The translations under genes and the position numbers were made by a program. DNA of 64,000 nucleotides from a virus, in IMG/VR virus record IMGVR_UViG_3300027861_000018, positions 1 through 64,000 of that record, one strand, 5' to 3'. Of this stretch, positions 33,686 through 42,700 are shown piece by piece. Below the pieces are notes generated by a model. The model did not search any database, was not told the origin of the DNA, and saw nothing but the letters and a program-made list of their open reading frames with translations. The first letter of the stretch is position 1; every line of letters begins with the position of its first letter.

Positions 33686-35044
33686 TCAACGGCCGACCAC
33701 CTGACGGATGATGTCACCCACCGTCTTGTGATCTGGGTCTGCCGGATCAATGCCATTGGTGACACTAAGCCGAGCTGCCAGATGAATGTTCTTTGTGGCG
33801 TGCGCGAGACGCGCCCACACCAGCGACTTCCGCGGGCTGATTGAAGCTCGACAACGCGCCTTGGCCTTGGCTTCATTGACCTTGATCGCTGTCTGAACAA
33901 TCATCTTGGCGTCGGAAAGTGCGATGGATGTCTTTCCAACCAGCATCTTGACCCACACCTTGTCAGCTGGGTACGCGTGGCGCATCTTGATGCCCCATCG
34001 ATCCAGCGCTGCTGCATTGAGGACGAATGTGCCAGCATAGTCGCCAGTCATATCACCTTGCCCAGACGTGTTGGCGCTTGCCATGATGCGGAAAGCAGGG
34101 TGTGCGTCGACCACTTCGCCGCTAGCGAGGAGCAATTGACAGTGAGGTTTGCCGTCAGCAATGGCCTTCAATGGGTCGTGGTGGCGCTCAGTCAACCTCT
34201 GCAAGACCGTGTGCACCTGGGGCGGCGCAGCGTCAATCTCATCAATCAGAAGCAGATGGCCGCGGCGCATGGCGGTTACCACAGGGCCATCTTCCCATGC
34301 TGTGACGACACTCCCCTCATCGGTCTCGACCATGACCACGTCACCAACAAGATCAGATGGGCGCATATCCCCATAGAAATTGACCCTGGTCACGGGTTGA
34401 TTCGACAGGGCGCTGATGATGTTGACCAGCGAAGTCTTGCCGCTTCCGGTGGGCCCAATGATGAGCACATTTTCAACCATGGCGATGCCCAGGGCAATCT
34501 GCGCCAGAGCTGCCTCGACGCTCCCGCTGATCTCATATCGGTCGTCGTAAGGTGCGACCATGGATGCATCCGCAGCACCCCACCCATCCCAGATACCAAG
34601 GCGTGCCTTGGCCGAACCGCACGGAAGCTCCATCCATTTCGTGACTCGCGGACCAATGTGCCCGAGCGGCGCCGGCGCTGCCGCAAGCGAACTGCTCAGC
34701 GAAACCCCCTCTTCAGATGCGGGTGCGGGCGCTGGGGTGGGTGCTGGCTCTGGTGCAGGAGGACGGGCAGCACCCTTGGCTCCGGCTCTGATGCGGGCCG
34801 CATTGTACGCGCTCTGCGTCGGCGCTCCCGGATACTTGAGCCGATATGCCTCCACGCGGTCAAGTCCAGGTTTCAACATCTCTGGATGAGCCTTTCCCAG
34901 ATGGACGGGCAGAGCGTGAAGCCTGCGCCCGCACTCGCAGCAAATGATTTTGTCGGCGCGACTTGTCTCATCACGTCCCATGGTGGTCGCCATGATCACC
35001 CTGTCTCGCAGCGACAGGTCTGCGATATCGATACGCTTGCTCAT
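33686..35044 (-). CDS. CobS/MoxR-like AAA ATPase with N-terminal zinc finger
   Basis: The protein has 452 residues from ATG 35044 with GGAG 8 bases upstream. Residues about 30-80 resemble a Ros/MucR-type zinc finger (CCECGRRLHALPVHLGKAHPE). A Pro/Ala linker follows (about 93-115). The AAA part has Walker A IGPTGSGKTSLVN near residue 201, a sensor loop YGDMRPSDLVGD, Walker B LLLIDEIDAAPP near residue 258, and FRIMASANTSGQGD. It pairs with the VWA protein next to it. An open frame reaches 35299 without a better start. A DNA-binding finger on a MoxR ATPase suggests action on DNA or transcription; this is inference. Confidence 0.85.
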   Translation of the reverse strand: MSKRIDIADLSLRDRVIMATTMGRDETSRADKIICCECGRRLHALPVHLGKAHPEMLKPGLDRVEAYRLKYPGAPTQSAYNAARIRAGAKGAARPPAPEPAPTPAPAPASEEGVSLSSSLAAAPAPLGHIGPRVTKWMELPCGSAKARLGIWDGWGAADASMVAPYDDRYEISGSVEAALAQIALGIAMVENVLIIGPTGSGKTSLVNIISALSNQPVTRVNFYGDMRPSDLVGDVVMVETDEGSVVTAWEDGPVVTAMRRGHLLLIDEIDAAPPQVHTVLQRLTERHHDPLKAIADGKPHCQLLLASGEVVDAHPAFRIMASANTSGQGDMTGDYAGTFVLNAAALDRWGIKMRHAYPADKVWVKMLVGKTSIALSDAKMIVQTAIKVNEAKAKARCRASISPRKSLVWARLAHATKNIHLAARLSVTNGIDPADPDHKTVGDIIRQVVGR

Positions 35045-35069
35045 CCGTGTACTCCAGTGTGCCGTGGCG

Positions 35070-35096
35070 CCGGGGTTGCCGGGGTTGCCGGGGTTG
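35070..35096. repeat. Three tandem 9-bp repeats
   Basis: CCGGGGTTG occurs three times in tandem at 35070..35096, 26 bases before the AAA gene start. It lies in the 130-base gap after the primase gene, which also holds an A/T run (about 35144..35154). Role unknown; slipped-strand length variation is likely. Confidence 0.7.
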
Positions 35097-35174
35097 CGCG
35101 TTGACTGACGGAACCTTAACTGAGCAAGGCACCTTGCGGCTACAACTTTTTTTGCCTTAAAGCAATATCTGTGC

Positions 35175-36182
35175 TCAATCCCAAGGATTGTGAAAGAGCT
35201 TTGCTGCGGCAGCAAGTCCATCAAGCGGAGTGGCAACGAGCGCGGCCTCAATAATGTGACGGCGGGCAGCCTTTTTGTTGGCCACAGTATCGGGGTCAAT
35301 GCCGCGAGGCAACTTGACCACCTTCATTGAGCGGAATCGATGAGCAATGTGAGAGCATTTGACCACCACGTCTTGGTATGCCTCGCCATCAGGCACCACA
35401 ATTAGCTCTGGCGGGTCCAGCTCAGCCAATAATTCCACTTGTGGGTCCCGCAAGTGGCTGCCGAAATAAGGGCACGACTGGAAGCCCCAGCCATCCCATC
35501 GTATGGCGTCAAAAATGCCCTCCATCACGTATACGGGGGCACCTGGGTCCAATCTGTCAAAGCCGCCCAAGAAATTGGCTTGGAGGGTCCCTGGGTTGAG
35601 ATACTTGAATTTGGACCTGCCGGACATGTCCCGAGCAACAAAGCTCGTCATGCCGCCGCACACAACAGGAATGACCACGCGCTCGCGATACTTGCCACTC
35701 ATGCAGTAGCCCATCCCCCAACGTCTAGCAGCTGATTGATTGATGCCCCTGTTCTTCAAGTATGGCGGGATGCGATAGGTGTTGCGACCCCTGTCCCAGC
35801 AAGGCCTGAAGCCCGGCGGCATCGGCACCGAGAGATCAACGGCAGCGGCGGCGCTAAGCGTCCCATCCTTCAAAGACTGGAACATCTGGGCCAGCTCTGA
35901 CATTGGTCGAGCTTTGATGATGCCGCGAGCGAAGCGCCCAACGACCTCCACCGCTTGGGCGTATCCGCAACCCTCAATCTGCATCACCAGGGCGGCAATG
36001 TTGCCTCGTGCTTTGCAGTGCCCGGAATAGCAGTTGAACTTCAACTTGCGAATATTCACATACATCTTGTCGGACCGACCGCAGAAGAGGCAACTGCGCA
36101 AGACCAATTCATCCCCATCCCGGTGCTTTTGACGGCGCAGGACAGAGAGATTCCTGAGCAGATAGTCTTCTGCCGCACTCAC
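35175..36182 (-). CDS. dnaG: DnaG-type DNA primase
   Basis: The protein has 335 residues. An N-terminal CHC2-type zinc finger is visible (CLFCGRSDKMYVN, then CYSGHCKARGNIAALVM). Further on, the Toprim region has VYVMEGIFDAIRWDGWG (catalytic Glu) near residue 216 and LIVVPDGEAYQD near residue 262, where DGE replaces the usual DxD. Start is GTG 36182 because an in-frame stop lies directly upstream. It is shorter than bacterial DnaG (about 580) and lacks the helicase-binding tail, as in other phage primases. It sits with helicase and loader. Confidence 0.88.
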   Translation of the reverse strand: MSAAEDYLLRNLSVLRRQKHRDGDELVLRSCLFCGRSDKMYVNIRKLKFNCYSGHCKARGNIAALVMQIEGCGYAQAVEVVGRFARGIIKARPMSELAQMFQSLKDGTLSAAAAVDLSVPMPPGFRPCWDRGRNTYRIPPYLKNRGINQSAARRWGMGYCMSGKYRERVVIPVVCGGMTSFVARDMSGRSKFKYLNPGTLQANFLGGFDRLDPGAPVYVMEGIFDAIRWDGWGFQSCPYFGSHLRDPQVELLAELDPPELIVVPDGEAYQDVVVKCSHIAHRFRSMKVVKLPRGIDPDTVANKKAARRHIIEAALVATPLDGLAAAAKLFHNPWD

Positions 36183-36305
36183 GGATCACACAGCACGCTT
36201 GAGGAATGACCTGCTTGGGCGTGGCCGCGCGTTGCAAGGGAGACAAGCAAAAAAATTGCGGTCATCATCGCGCACCTCTGGAATTGGGCACAAGCGCCCT
36301 TGGTG

Positions 36306-36311
36306 ATTATA
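36306..36311 (-). promoter_or_regulatory. Possible -10 box upstream of primase
   Basis: TATAAT occurs on the minus strand in the 137-base gap after the helicase gene, with no convincing -35. A GGGC/GCCC dyad and a T7 run (36249..36255 on the minus strand) follow, so the gap may hold both a promoter and a weak terminator. Confidence 0.25.
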
Positions 36312-36319
36312 TCCCCATC

Positions 36320-37633
36320 TCATTCATCCTCATCCTCTTCATCGTCTTCTGGGACGTGTTCAAAATGCGACCGGCTAAGATCCACCTTCATGGGAATGAG
36401 AATCTTGCCGCGGCCGCCGCGGTTCTTGGCCAAAAACCACCGCATCCGGTCTTCACCAGCCTCTCTCCTGGTCTGGTTCAGCGTCACCACCCGGCTGGCA
36501 ATCCGAGCCTTGTCATATGCCTCACTGAGATGCTCTGCTGCTGCGATACGATTCAGCGCCTCCTTGGACAACTGAACAGTGACGGCAATGGGGATGCCCC
36601 TCTCATCTGCGATGGACTTCAACTCCCAGAATGCGTTGGCAGCGTCCAATCGCTTCTCCTTGTTGGTTTGCGTCGGCGTGAGGTGATCTCCGCAGTCAAC
36701 CCATAACATCTGACAAGGACGCCCTTCCATCGCAACGTCATCCAGAGCTTGCTCCAGCGTGACGATGCTGGCGTGGCGAGGCGACATGTGGACCACCTTG
36801 AGCTTGCGCGCCAAGCGCTTTTTCATGCGCGCCATCTTATCAACCAGTCGATTCAACTCGCCCTTGGTGAGATCATGCACGGCGACGCGATCACTTGCCG
36901 CACCCATGAACTTGGCATCCAACCGATCAAACATGATGTCCAATCCATTCTCTGTATCAACCAAGAGGGTGTTGTAGCCGCGTGCAGCGGCGTGGTAAGC
37001 TCCATTGATCGCTGTGTGACTCTTGCCAATACCCGTGAGGCCAGCAAAGATGCACATGTCGCCAGGGATGAGGCCGCCGCCCGTTAAATCGTCTAGCCGA
37101 TCATTGCCTGTGGTGACTCTGTAATAGCTCTCTGGGTCTTCACTGCGCTTCTTGCGCATGGCCATCCGAGCTTCCATCTCCTCAATCCAGTCACCCTCTT
37201 GATAGGTGCCAACTGGCCGGTGCCTTGCCGCGACGTGGAGCGCCTCTGTGGCGCCATCCACATCCCCCCTCTCCATTTTCTTGATGGCCCCTTCAATGCC
37301 TGTAGACAGGGCCGCATAGCTGGCGAACTTGCGCAGCTGCTCAAGGGAAGCATGAGCATGAACGACCTTCCTGTCCAGGAGTGCTCGCGCCTCTTTGAGG
37401 TGGTTCTTGGCCTTCTCAGGGTCGCTTGCGAACTCTGCCCTGATCTGAGTCGCTATTAGTTTGGCTGTGCATTTTTCGCCGGCGGGCAGTTGCACAGTTT
37501 GGCGCCAGCACCACTCCAACTCTGTTCCTGTGAAATGCTCTGGCTGAACAATGCGCGCCGCCTGGACTCTATATGCAGAGTCAGCCATGGCCTTGGCAAC
37601 AATGTCCTTCTGAAAGCCTACATCAAAAGCCAT
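36320..37633 (-). CDS. dnaB: DnaB-like replicative helicase
   Basis: The protein has 437 residues. A DnaB N-terminal-like helical domain (to about residue 150) is followed by a RecA fold. RVTTGNDRLDDLTGGGLIPG leads to Walker A FAGLTGIGKSHTAI near residue 200, then LLVDTENG, Walker B MLWVDCGDHL near residue 306, and IAVTVQLSKEA. The C-terminus has an arginine-rich FLAKNRGGRGK segment as in DnaB and an acidic tail. It unwinds the fork ahead of the polymerase and works with primase and loader next door. Start ATG 37633 directly follows the loader stop (TAG-ATG). Confidence 0.9.
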   Translation of the reverse strand: MAFDVGFQKDIVAKAMADSAYRVQAARIVQPEHFTGTELEWCWRQTVQLPAGEKCTAKLIATQIRAEFASDPEKAKNHLKEARALLDRKVVHAHASLEQLRKFASYAALSTGIEGAIKKMERGDVDGATEALHVAARHRPVGTYQEGDWIEEMEARMAMRKKRSEDPESYYRVTTGNDRLDDLTGGGLIPGDMCIFAGLTGIGKSHTAINGAYHAAARGYNTLLVDTENGLDIMFDRLDAKFMGAASDRVAVHDLTKGELNRLVDKMARMKKRLARKLKVVHMSPRHASIVTLEQALDDVAMEGRPCQMLWVDCGDHLTPTQTNKEKRLDAANAFWELKSIADERGIPIAVTVQLSKEALNRIAAAEHLSEAYDKARIASRVVTLNQTRREAGEDRMRWFLAKNRGGRGKILIPMKVDLSRSHFEHVPEDDEEDEDE

Positions 37634-38362
37634 CTATTTGCGTCCCTTGCGCCGCTTGCGATAATCGCCCGGCTCATAAATCAATAGCTTGTTGCGGTCT
37701 GACAAGATGGAATCGATGGATGCGCCATACACATCCTTGAAGCCCTTGAGGGACAGGTTGGACACAACAATGGTCGGCTTCATCGCGCCTCGTCTCGCTC
37801 GGAGCAAGCTATCCACCTCTGCCAGCTTGCTCGCCTCTGCTGATCTGAACTCCTTCCCCATCTCATCCAACACAAGCCAATCGGCTTGTAGCAACTCGTC
37901 AAGCCATGCCTTCAGGTCAGGATTCCTCCAGGTGGCAGGTATTGTCGTGAGATAGTCGTGAGCCGTGATGTAACCCACCCTGAAACCTTCGCGCAAAGCC
38001 GCTGCCAGTATGAGGCAACTCATGCCTGTCTTGCCCGCCCCATTCTCACCCAGAAGCGTGAAGCCCGCGCCCGTCTTCCGGTGCTCTTCTATGCGCTCAA
38101 TGTATGAATTGACTAGCGATAGGTTGTCTTGATTGTGAACCCAATCAAAATCCTCCACTGCCCAAAACTCTGGCGGGATGTTGCCGGCCACCAGCCCAAC
38201 TTTGAAATCAGCGCGGCGGCGACATTCGCACGCCTCTTGCCTTGTTGTGAAATCATCAACGTCCACGTGGTTCCACCCGGTGCCCCGGCACTCTCTGCAC
38301 CTGGTGATGATTCGCCTGTGAGAGCGATCAACAAGCGTCACGAAATCAGGCAGGTGAAGCAT
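37634..38362 (-). CDS. DnaC-like helicase loader
   Basis: The protein has 242 residues. An N-terminal zinc-binding part (CRECRGTGW, later CECRRR) precedes an AAA domain with Walker A LLGENGAGKTGMSC near residue 103, YITAHDYLTTIP, Walker B WLVLDEMGKEF near residue 164, and a sensor VVSNLSLKGF near residue 198. This is the layout of DnaC/IstB proteins. Its placement right before the helicase gene supports a loader role. The C-terminus is basic (YRKRRKGRK). Confidence 0.88.
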   Translation of the reverse strand: MLHLPDFVTLVDRSHRRIITRCRECRGTGWNHVDVDDFTTRQEACECRRRADFKVGLVAGNIPPEFWAVEDFDWVHNQDNLSLVNSYIERIEEHRKTGAGFTLLGENGAGKTGMSCLILAAALREGFRVGYITAHDYLTTIPATWRNPDLKAWLDELLQADWLVLDEMGKEFRSAEASKLAEVDSLLRARRGAMKPTIVVSNLSLKGFKDVYGASIDSILSDRNKLLIYEPGDYRKRRKGRK

Positions 38363-39146
38363 CTGCGTCCCCTACCAGGATGGTTACAGCCTCTTGCCAG
38401 CGAGCAGGCACGGGGGTGTCCGGGTCCATGACGAGGGCTTGGGCTAGGTCGTCCACATATCGACAGCGAGAAGCATCCATATCTGAAGTATCCATCCCGG
38501 CATCCTTCAATCGTCGCTTTATGGCCTTGGCTGGTCTGTATTCAGAACCAGCATGACTCTTGCGCTTCACGGTCGACGCTACAGCAGGCCCTGCGGAGTC
38601 CCTGTTGAGCCAGTTGGATTGAGCATAAGGCCCTGCCAGATGCGACGGGCCAGGAACATGTACGGCTGCGATGGGGCTGTAGAGCGCCAAAGCATAGTCA
38701 GCATATTCCTTGAAGTCCACCTTGTGATGCTTGAGCCACGCATAGAGACTCTCCCATTTGCGCTCATCAGCTGGCGTGGGAGTCCACGGTCTGAATCCGT
38801 TATCGCCTCTCCACAGTTGGTACAGCTCAAACAATATTTGGCATTGAGCCGCCATCGTAGGCACCGGGCTTGAGCTCAATGTCCCCTTGGGAGATACATC
38901 AGGGGCTGCTGCCTTATAGACCATCCCGCCGTGCTTGAGCTCCACCGGAGCCACCAACTCCATCTCCAGCAGTATGTCCAGCCCTTCGCGCCAGTTAATG
39001 TCCGTTGGCCCAAATACCTTGTCAAAATGCGGTTGGCCGCCGCCGCCAGGCAAGGCGTGCCTGAGATAAGTCCATATGACCATGGCGTCACTTGATAAGT
39101 CGCTTGTCAAGATACCTTTGAGCTGGGCCTTGTCCTTCTGTCTCAC
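38346..39146 (-). CDS. Hypothetical replication-associated protein
   Basis: The protein has 266 residues. GTG 39146 overlaps the helicase stop as GTGA. The N-terminal 75 residues look like a winged helix (SSDAMVIWTYLRHAL, WREGLDILLEMELVAPVEL). A basic linker (STVKRKSHAGSEYRPAKAIKRR) lies near residue 190. Position between loader and UvsW-like helicase suggests an origin-binding or initiation role, like DnaD-type phage proteins; this is inference. Confidence 0.6.
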   Translation of the reverse strand: MRQKDKAQLKGILTSDLSSDAMVIWTYLRHALPGGGGQPHFDKVFGPTDINWREGLDILLEMELVAPVELKHGGMVYKAAAPDVSPKGTLSSSPVPTMAAQCQILFELYQLWRGDNGFRPWTPTPADERKWESLYAWLKHHKVDFKEYADYALALYSPIAAVHVPGPSHLAGPYAQSNWLNRDSAGPAVASTVKRKSHAGSEYRPAKAIKRRLKDAGMDTSDMDASRCRYVDDLAQALVMDPDTPVPARWQEAVTILVGDADASPA

Positions 39147-40819
39147 GACACTACCTCAATATCAAAAGCACCCTGCTCTCGATACAGACGAATGCGCTCA
39201 AGGGAGTGATCTGCTAGATACTTATTGTGCAAATCCATGAAATCAATCAAGATGGCGCGCTGCTCTGCTATTGGCACCCCAGGGATGGGAGTCAGCTGGC
39301 GATTGCGCTGCAGACAAGCCTTGCGACTAGCGCCCCCCTCTGCGTTGAGCACGGCCTGAATGGCGGGGATGTCCACGCCCTCGCCGAACACGGTCCCAAT
39401 TATGACATCCAACTCTCCCGCAATGTATGACTCGATGATGGCCTCACGTCGCTTGGTCGAGGTCTGGCCTATGACTTTCCCGACACGGATGTCGGCACCC
39501 TCCATCATCTCGACAAGGAGTGAAACGTGCGCCAACTCCTGGACCACGACCAGAGACTTGATGCCCTCGCCAGCTAGACGCCTGACCTCAGCCACGATGC
39601 GATTGTTTCGCCATTCGTGCTTGATTATGCCCTGGCTGCGCGCCTCGTTGTAGACGCCATTGACCTCTGGCGCTTTGGGGACCTTGATGAGCTGAACCGA
39701 TGGTCGCACCAGGAAGCCCATATCAATGAGCCGATTAACGTCCAAATCATACACGATGGGGCCAGTAGTCGCTCTCACCCAGATAGACCCAGTGGGGTAG
39801 CCGCCACTTTCATCCTCTGTCCAGATTGTAGCGCTGAGGCCAATCTTGTGCTGAGCATCCAATGCCTCCAGGACCTGGCGCCACCTCTCGCCTTCCAGGT
39901 GATGGACCTCATCGAAGAACACAACATCAAAGTGGCCAAACAATGCCGTGGTGCGCTCTAGCTTGTGCCGCTCGCGCTCGATGCGCTTGCTGACCGGGAT
40001 GATCTGCGCCTTGGCATCTATTGTCCATATGCCTCGCGCGTTGGTCATCTTGGTCCAACTCGCAGGCTGATACATGTTGCTGACAAGACTCCTCTTTGCC
40101 TTGGCGATCAGCAAGTCCAATTCTGATTCATCGGCAACAGGCGGAATGGAGGTGAGTGCCTGGCGCGCTCTGCGCTTGGCGCGCCTGATCCGCGGCCTCA
40201 TATCCTCCATGTTGCGAGCTATTGACTGGACGCTCGCCACTGTGACGTCCCGCACATCCCAAGCCCCTCCCCCTATGCGGCCAATGGGCACTCCCAACAC
40301 ATCGCTGAACAGGCGGTGGGTCTGATTGAGCAAAAGGTCGGATGTGACGAGAAAGAGAGACCGGCGCTTGATGCGATCAATTATCAGCGATGCGATGACC
40401 GTCTTGCCCCCACGGGTGGCAACCCTAACCAAGCACTTGCCTGTGGCCAACCCGCGGTCGGCGACCACGGCGTCAGTCGCAGCCACCTGGTAGTCACGAC
40501 CCTTCCAAGCAGGATTCCAGGCGGTGATGATGGGCGGATGCATCGGGCGCCGGTGATCGCGCCATCTGATCTTCTCTCCCAGCTCTTTGGCTAGCTCTCT
40601 GATGTCTGTCACAAGGCCAACCGGAGCGCGATATCCGCCACCTGATCTGGCTGGGATTGCCTTCAGCAGGCGCTCCTTGCCGTCCCATCTGTGAGCTTTG
40701 AAAGCAGATACGTGCTCATGCCCTTCCACAAAATAGCTCGTGCGCGCTGACAGCTTCCTGATGTAGCTCATAGGTGCGCCAAGCACTACCGCATATTGGT
40801 TATCAACGTGCACTTCCAC
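39143..40819 (-). CDS. UvsW-like superfamily 2 helicase
   Basis: The protein has 558 residues. Motif I VRVATRGGKTVIASL near residue 138, motif II FFDEVHHLEGERW near residue 305, and motif III GLSATIWTED near residue 328 are clear. The second domain has LVVVQELAHVSLL, VIIGTVFGEGVDIP (motif V) and QRNRQLTP (motif VI, atypical because QxxGRxxR is expected). T4 UvsW remodels branched DNA and helps switch replication mode, which fits the RecA and SbcCD genes. Start GTG 40819 has GGAGG 8 bases upstream; motif copy 10 lies just before. Confidence 0.88.
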   Translation of the reverse strand: MEVHVDNQYAVVLGAPMSYIRKLSARTSYFVEGHEHVSAFKAHRWDGKERLLKAIPARSGGGYRAPVGLVTDIRELAKELGEKIRWRDHRRPMHPPIITAWNPAWKGRDYQVAATDAVVADRGLATGKCLVRVATRGGKTVIASLIIDRIKRRSLFLVTSDLLLNQTHRLFSDVLGVPIGRIGGGAWDVRDVTVASVQSIARNMEDMRPRIRRAKRRARQALTSIPPVADESELDLLIAKAKRSLVSNMYQPASWTKMTNARGIWTIDAKAQIIPVSKRIERERHKLERTTALFGHFDVVFFDEVHHLEGERWRQVLEALDAQHKIGLSATIWTEDESGGYPTGSIWVRATTGPIVYDLDVNRLIDMGFLVRPSVQLIKVPKAPEVNGVYNEARSQGIIKHEWRNNRIVAEVRRLAGEGIKSLVVVQELAHVSLLVEMMEGADIRVGKVIGQTSTKRREAIIESYIAGELDVIIGTVFGEGVDIPAIQAVLNAEGGASRKACLQRNRQLTPIPGVPIAEQRAILIDFMDLHNKYLADHSLERIRLYREQGAFDIEVVS

Positions 40820-40834
40820 GGGCAGACCTCCGGC

Positions 40835-40846
40835 ACTACCCTACAG
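40835..40846 (-). promoter_or_regulatory. CTGTAGRGTA-like intergenic motif, copy 10
   Basis: CTGTAGGGTAGT on the minus strand lies 15 bases upstream of GTG 40819. It is the rightmost good copy; none was seen among the virion genes. Confidence 0.5.
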
Positions 40847-40858
40847 CGCACACGCGGA

Positions 40859-41332
40859 TCAGGGCTGGTCGTGCGATGATGAGCCATTGTTGCTGAGCTG
40901 GACATACATCCCTGCCCCTGCGCCGATGACTGCGACGATCAAGGCAACGATGAGGCCGCCTGCGATGCGGCGCCACATTGATGCCGAGTCACCGGCAACC
41001 TTGTCTCGCTCTTTCTTTTGACCCTCAAACTCAGCTTTCCACAGCAAGACATCTTGTTGGAGGCTCTCAATGTGATCAACCTTCTTCTGGACTCTGTCGA
41101 AATTGGGTATGCTCCCGCCCAACTCCCCAACGCTAGTCTTGACTGAATTCAGATCAGAGCCTAGCAATTCAATCTTGTCGCCAATGCGGCGCTCCACTTC
41201 GCCCAACGCTTTGTGGAAATCAGCTTCAGTCATTTTGAATCCCAGCAAATTGCTGTTGCGCCCAAACTCAGGCGTGATCTTGGCGACACGGTGTCGCTGC
41301 TCCACTATTCCCAATGGTTCGATGGCTGACAT
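40859..41332 (-). CDS. Tail-anchored coiled-coil protein, possible holin
   Basis: The protein has 157 residues from ATG 41332; ATG 41344 is also possible. A helical, partly coiled-coil body (about residues 40-115) precedes one strongly hydrophobic segment (IAGGLIVALIVAVIGAGAGM) near residue 125 and a short polar tail. This resembles XhlA-type haemolysin/holin proteins. It lies directly downstream of the amidase gene, so a lysis cassette is plausible. One membrane segment alone does not prove a holin. Confidence 0.6.
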   Translation of the reverse strand: MSAIEPLGIVEQRHRVAKITPEFGRNSNLLGFKMTEADFHKALGEVERRIGDKIELLGSDLNSVKTSVGELGGSIPNFDRVQKKVDHIESLQQDVLLWKAEFEGQKKERDKVAGDSASMWRRIAGGLIVALIVAVIGAGAGMYVQLSNNGSSSHDQP

Positions 41333-41445
41333 TATGCATTCCATTTGTTGGCAAGTTTGATATGACAGCCGCCCCACCCTGCCATTAACTCTATCTGAAT
41401 TTCAGGTAAGGAGGGCTACGGAGCGCGACTGTACCAGATTTGGAT

Positions 41446-42297
41446 TCAGTGACACTGATCCGTGGGCCTGCCACTATCCGTCCACACGCGGTGCGCCTTG
41501 GCAAGCTCAACGGCTGTCATCACGTCGCGCCAACCTGTGTCATGAGCACGGCTGGACTTCTGGAACTCAACTAGAGCAATGCGAGACTTGGCACCCCAAG
41601 AGCCATCCACCCCATCTTGGTTCGGGCCATACGCTCCCAAATCATACCCCAAGTCCACGAGGCGCTGCTGCCACTCACGATCAGTCTTGGGCACCTTCAC
41701 GCCACGCGCACGCCTATCCTCAACCCACCTCTGGAGGCGCTTGCCTGGGCAATTCTCCTTTCCGAAGTGGTAGTGGCCATAAGTCTGAGCAGAATCAAGT
41801 CCCAGGATGAACGCGAGAGCGTCTGTCGTCCTCTCCAAGGTTGAGAGCTGGGCTTGGCTTGGACCGCGGCTGGCGCCCTTGTAGCTGACCCCGGTGAAGT
41901 CGCCAAGGACGCACAACGCCAGAAAGTTGTGATTGGCTCTGGTGCCCGGGACGGGATTTGTTCTGCCTCCCTGACTCCAGGTGATGTCCTCCAGGTCATT
42001 CACAATGTGAAGGACGCCATCAGAATCGATGATGGCGAAGTACAGCGCACGCGGTGCGCCTGTGGCGCTGACGTGATTGGGCCCAATGTGATATTTGTTG
42101 ATGCCGTCGGAGGTGCCTGTGCCAGCTGATTGGTGCACCACGATGCCCTGGATGGCGCTCTGACCTTCCTCTGCTGCGGCACGCACCAGGCGACGGGCGA
42201 AGTGCTTGCTGCTGTGTCGGGGCAACTCGCTGCGTCGGTCCACAGCGTGGGGCACCTTGGACAGCAGTACGTCGATGAGGTCATTGCGAGTGGTCAT
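41446..42297 (-). CDS. N-acetylmuramoyl-L-alanine amidase endolysin
   Basis: The protein has 283 residues from ATG 42297 with GAGGAG. The catalytic domain is of the amidase_2/PGRP type: GIVVHQSAGTGTSDGINKYH near residue 50 (first zinc His), ANHNFLALCVLGDFTG near residue 121, and YGHYHFGKENCPGK near residue 172 (second His and Cys). The C-terminal 80 residues resemble a peptidoglycan-binding domain (WQQRLVDLGYDLGAYG ... ALVEFQKSS). No signal peptide is seen, so it needs a holin. It cleaves the peptide from the glycan at lysis. Confidence 0.9.
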   Translation of the reverse strand: MTTRNDLIDVLLSKVPHAVDRRSELPRHSSKHFARRLVRAAAEEGQSAIQGIVVHQSAGTGTSDGINKYHIGPNHVSATGAPRALYFAIIDSDGVLHIVNDLEDITWSQGGRTNPVPGTRANHNFLALCVLGDFTGVSYKGASRGPSQAQLSTLERTTDALAFILGLDSAQTYGHYHFGKENCPGKRLQRWVEDRRARGVKVPKTDREWQQRLVDLGYDLGAYGPNQDGVDGSWGAKSRIALVEFQKSSRAHDTGWRDVMTAVELAKAHRVWTDSGRPTDQCH

Positions 42298-42376
42298 GGT
42301 ATCTCCTCTGGCCACCTCCTGCGCATCAAAGAGGTGTGCTTGGGTATCGGTGTGGTTGCGGGCGCCTGAGCGCCCT

Positions 42377-42664
42377 CTAGGCAGACGGAGGTGCGGCCGT
42401 GGTGCAGTAGGCGTGGATGAGATGGCGCCACGCTTCCGTCAGGACTGTGCGCTGGTCTTGCACCGCTCGCGCCTTGAGCGTGAGCTGATCGACCCTTGCC
42501 TGCTGGGCCCTGAGATTGTGCTCTGCGAGGGCGAGGTCAGATGTGACACCCTCATGCGTTGCTCGCAGATTCCGCATCATGCCAGCGACCGCCGCCAAGT
42601 GATCTGGCGGCTCGACAGTGTATCGTTCCAACTCTTGGGCAGTCACTTGCAATGACTTTGACAT
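42377..42664 (-). CDS. Small helical hypothetical protein
   Basis: The protein has 95 residues from ATG 42664, AGGAGG 5 bases upstream. It is predicted to be a long helix or coiled coil (LAEHNLRAQQARVDQLTLKARAVQ split across residues 47-70). Location between the fibre and lysin genes suggests a fibre-associated protein or chaperone; the function is unknown. Confidence 0.65.
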   Translation of the reverse strand: MSKSLQVTAQELERYTVEPPDHLAAVAGMMRNLRATHEGVTSDLALAEHNLRAQQARVDQLTLKARAVQDQRTVLTEAWRHLIHAYCTTAAPPSA

Positions 42665-42700
42665 TGATCCTCCTGTGCCATGAGACCAGATGAGGGTGGG

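Noticed and set aside
33977-35104. Plus-strand open frame of 375 codons opposite the AAA gene
   Set aside because: It mirrors a clear AAA ATPase, is His/Arg/Cys-rich without motifs, and all other genes run on the minus strand.
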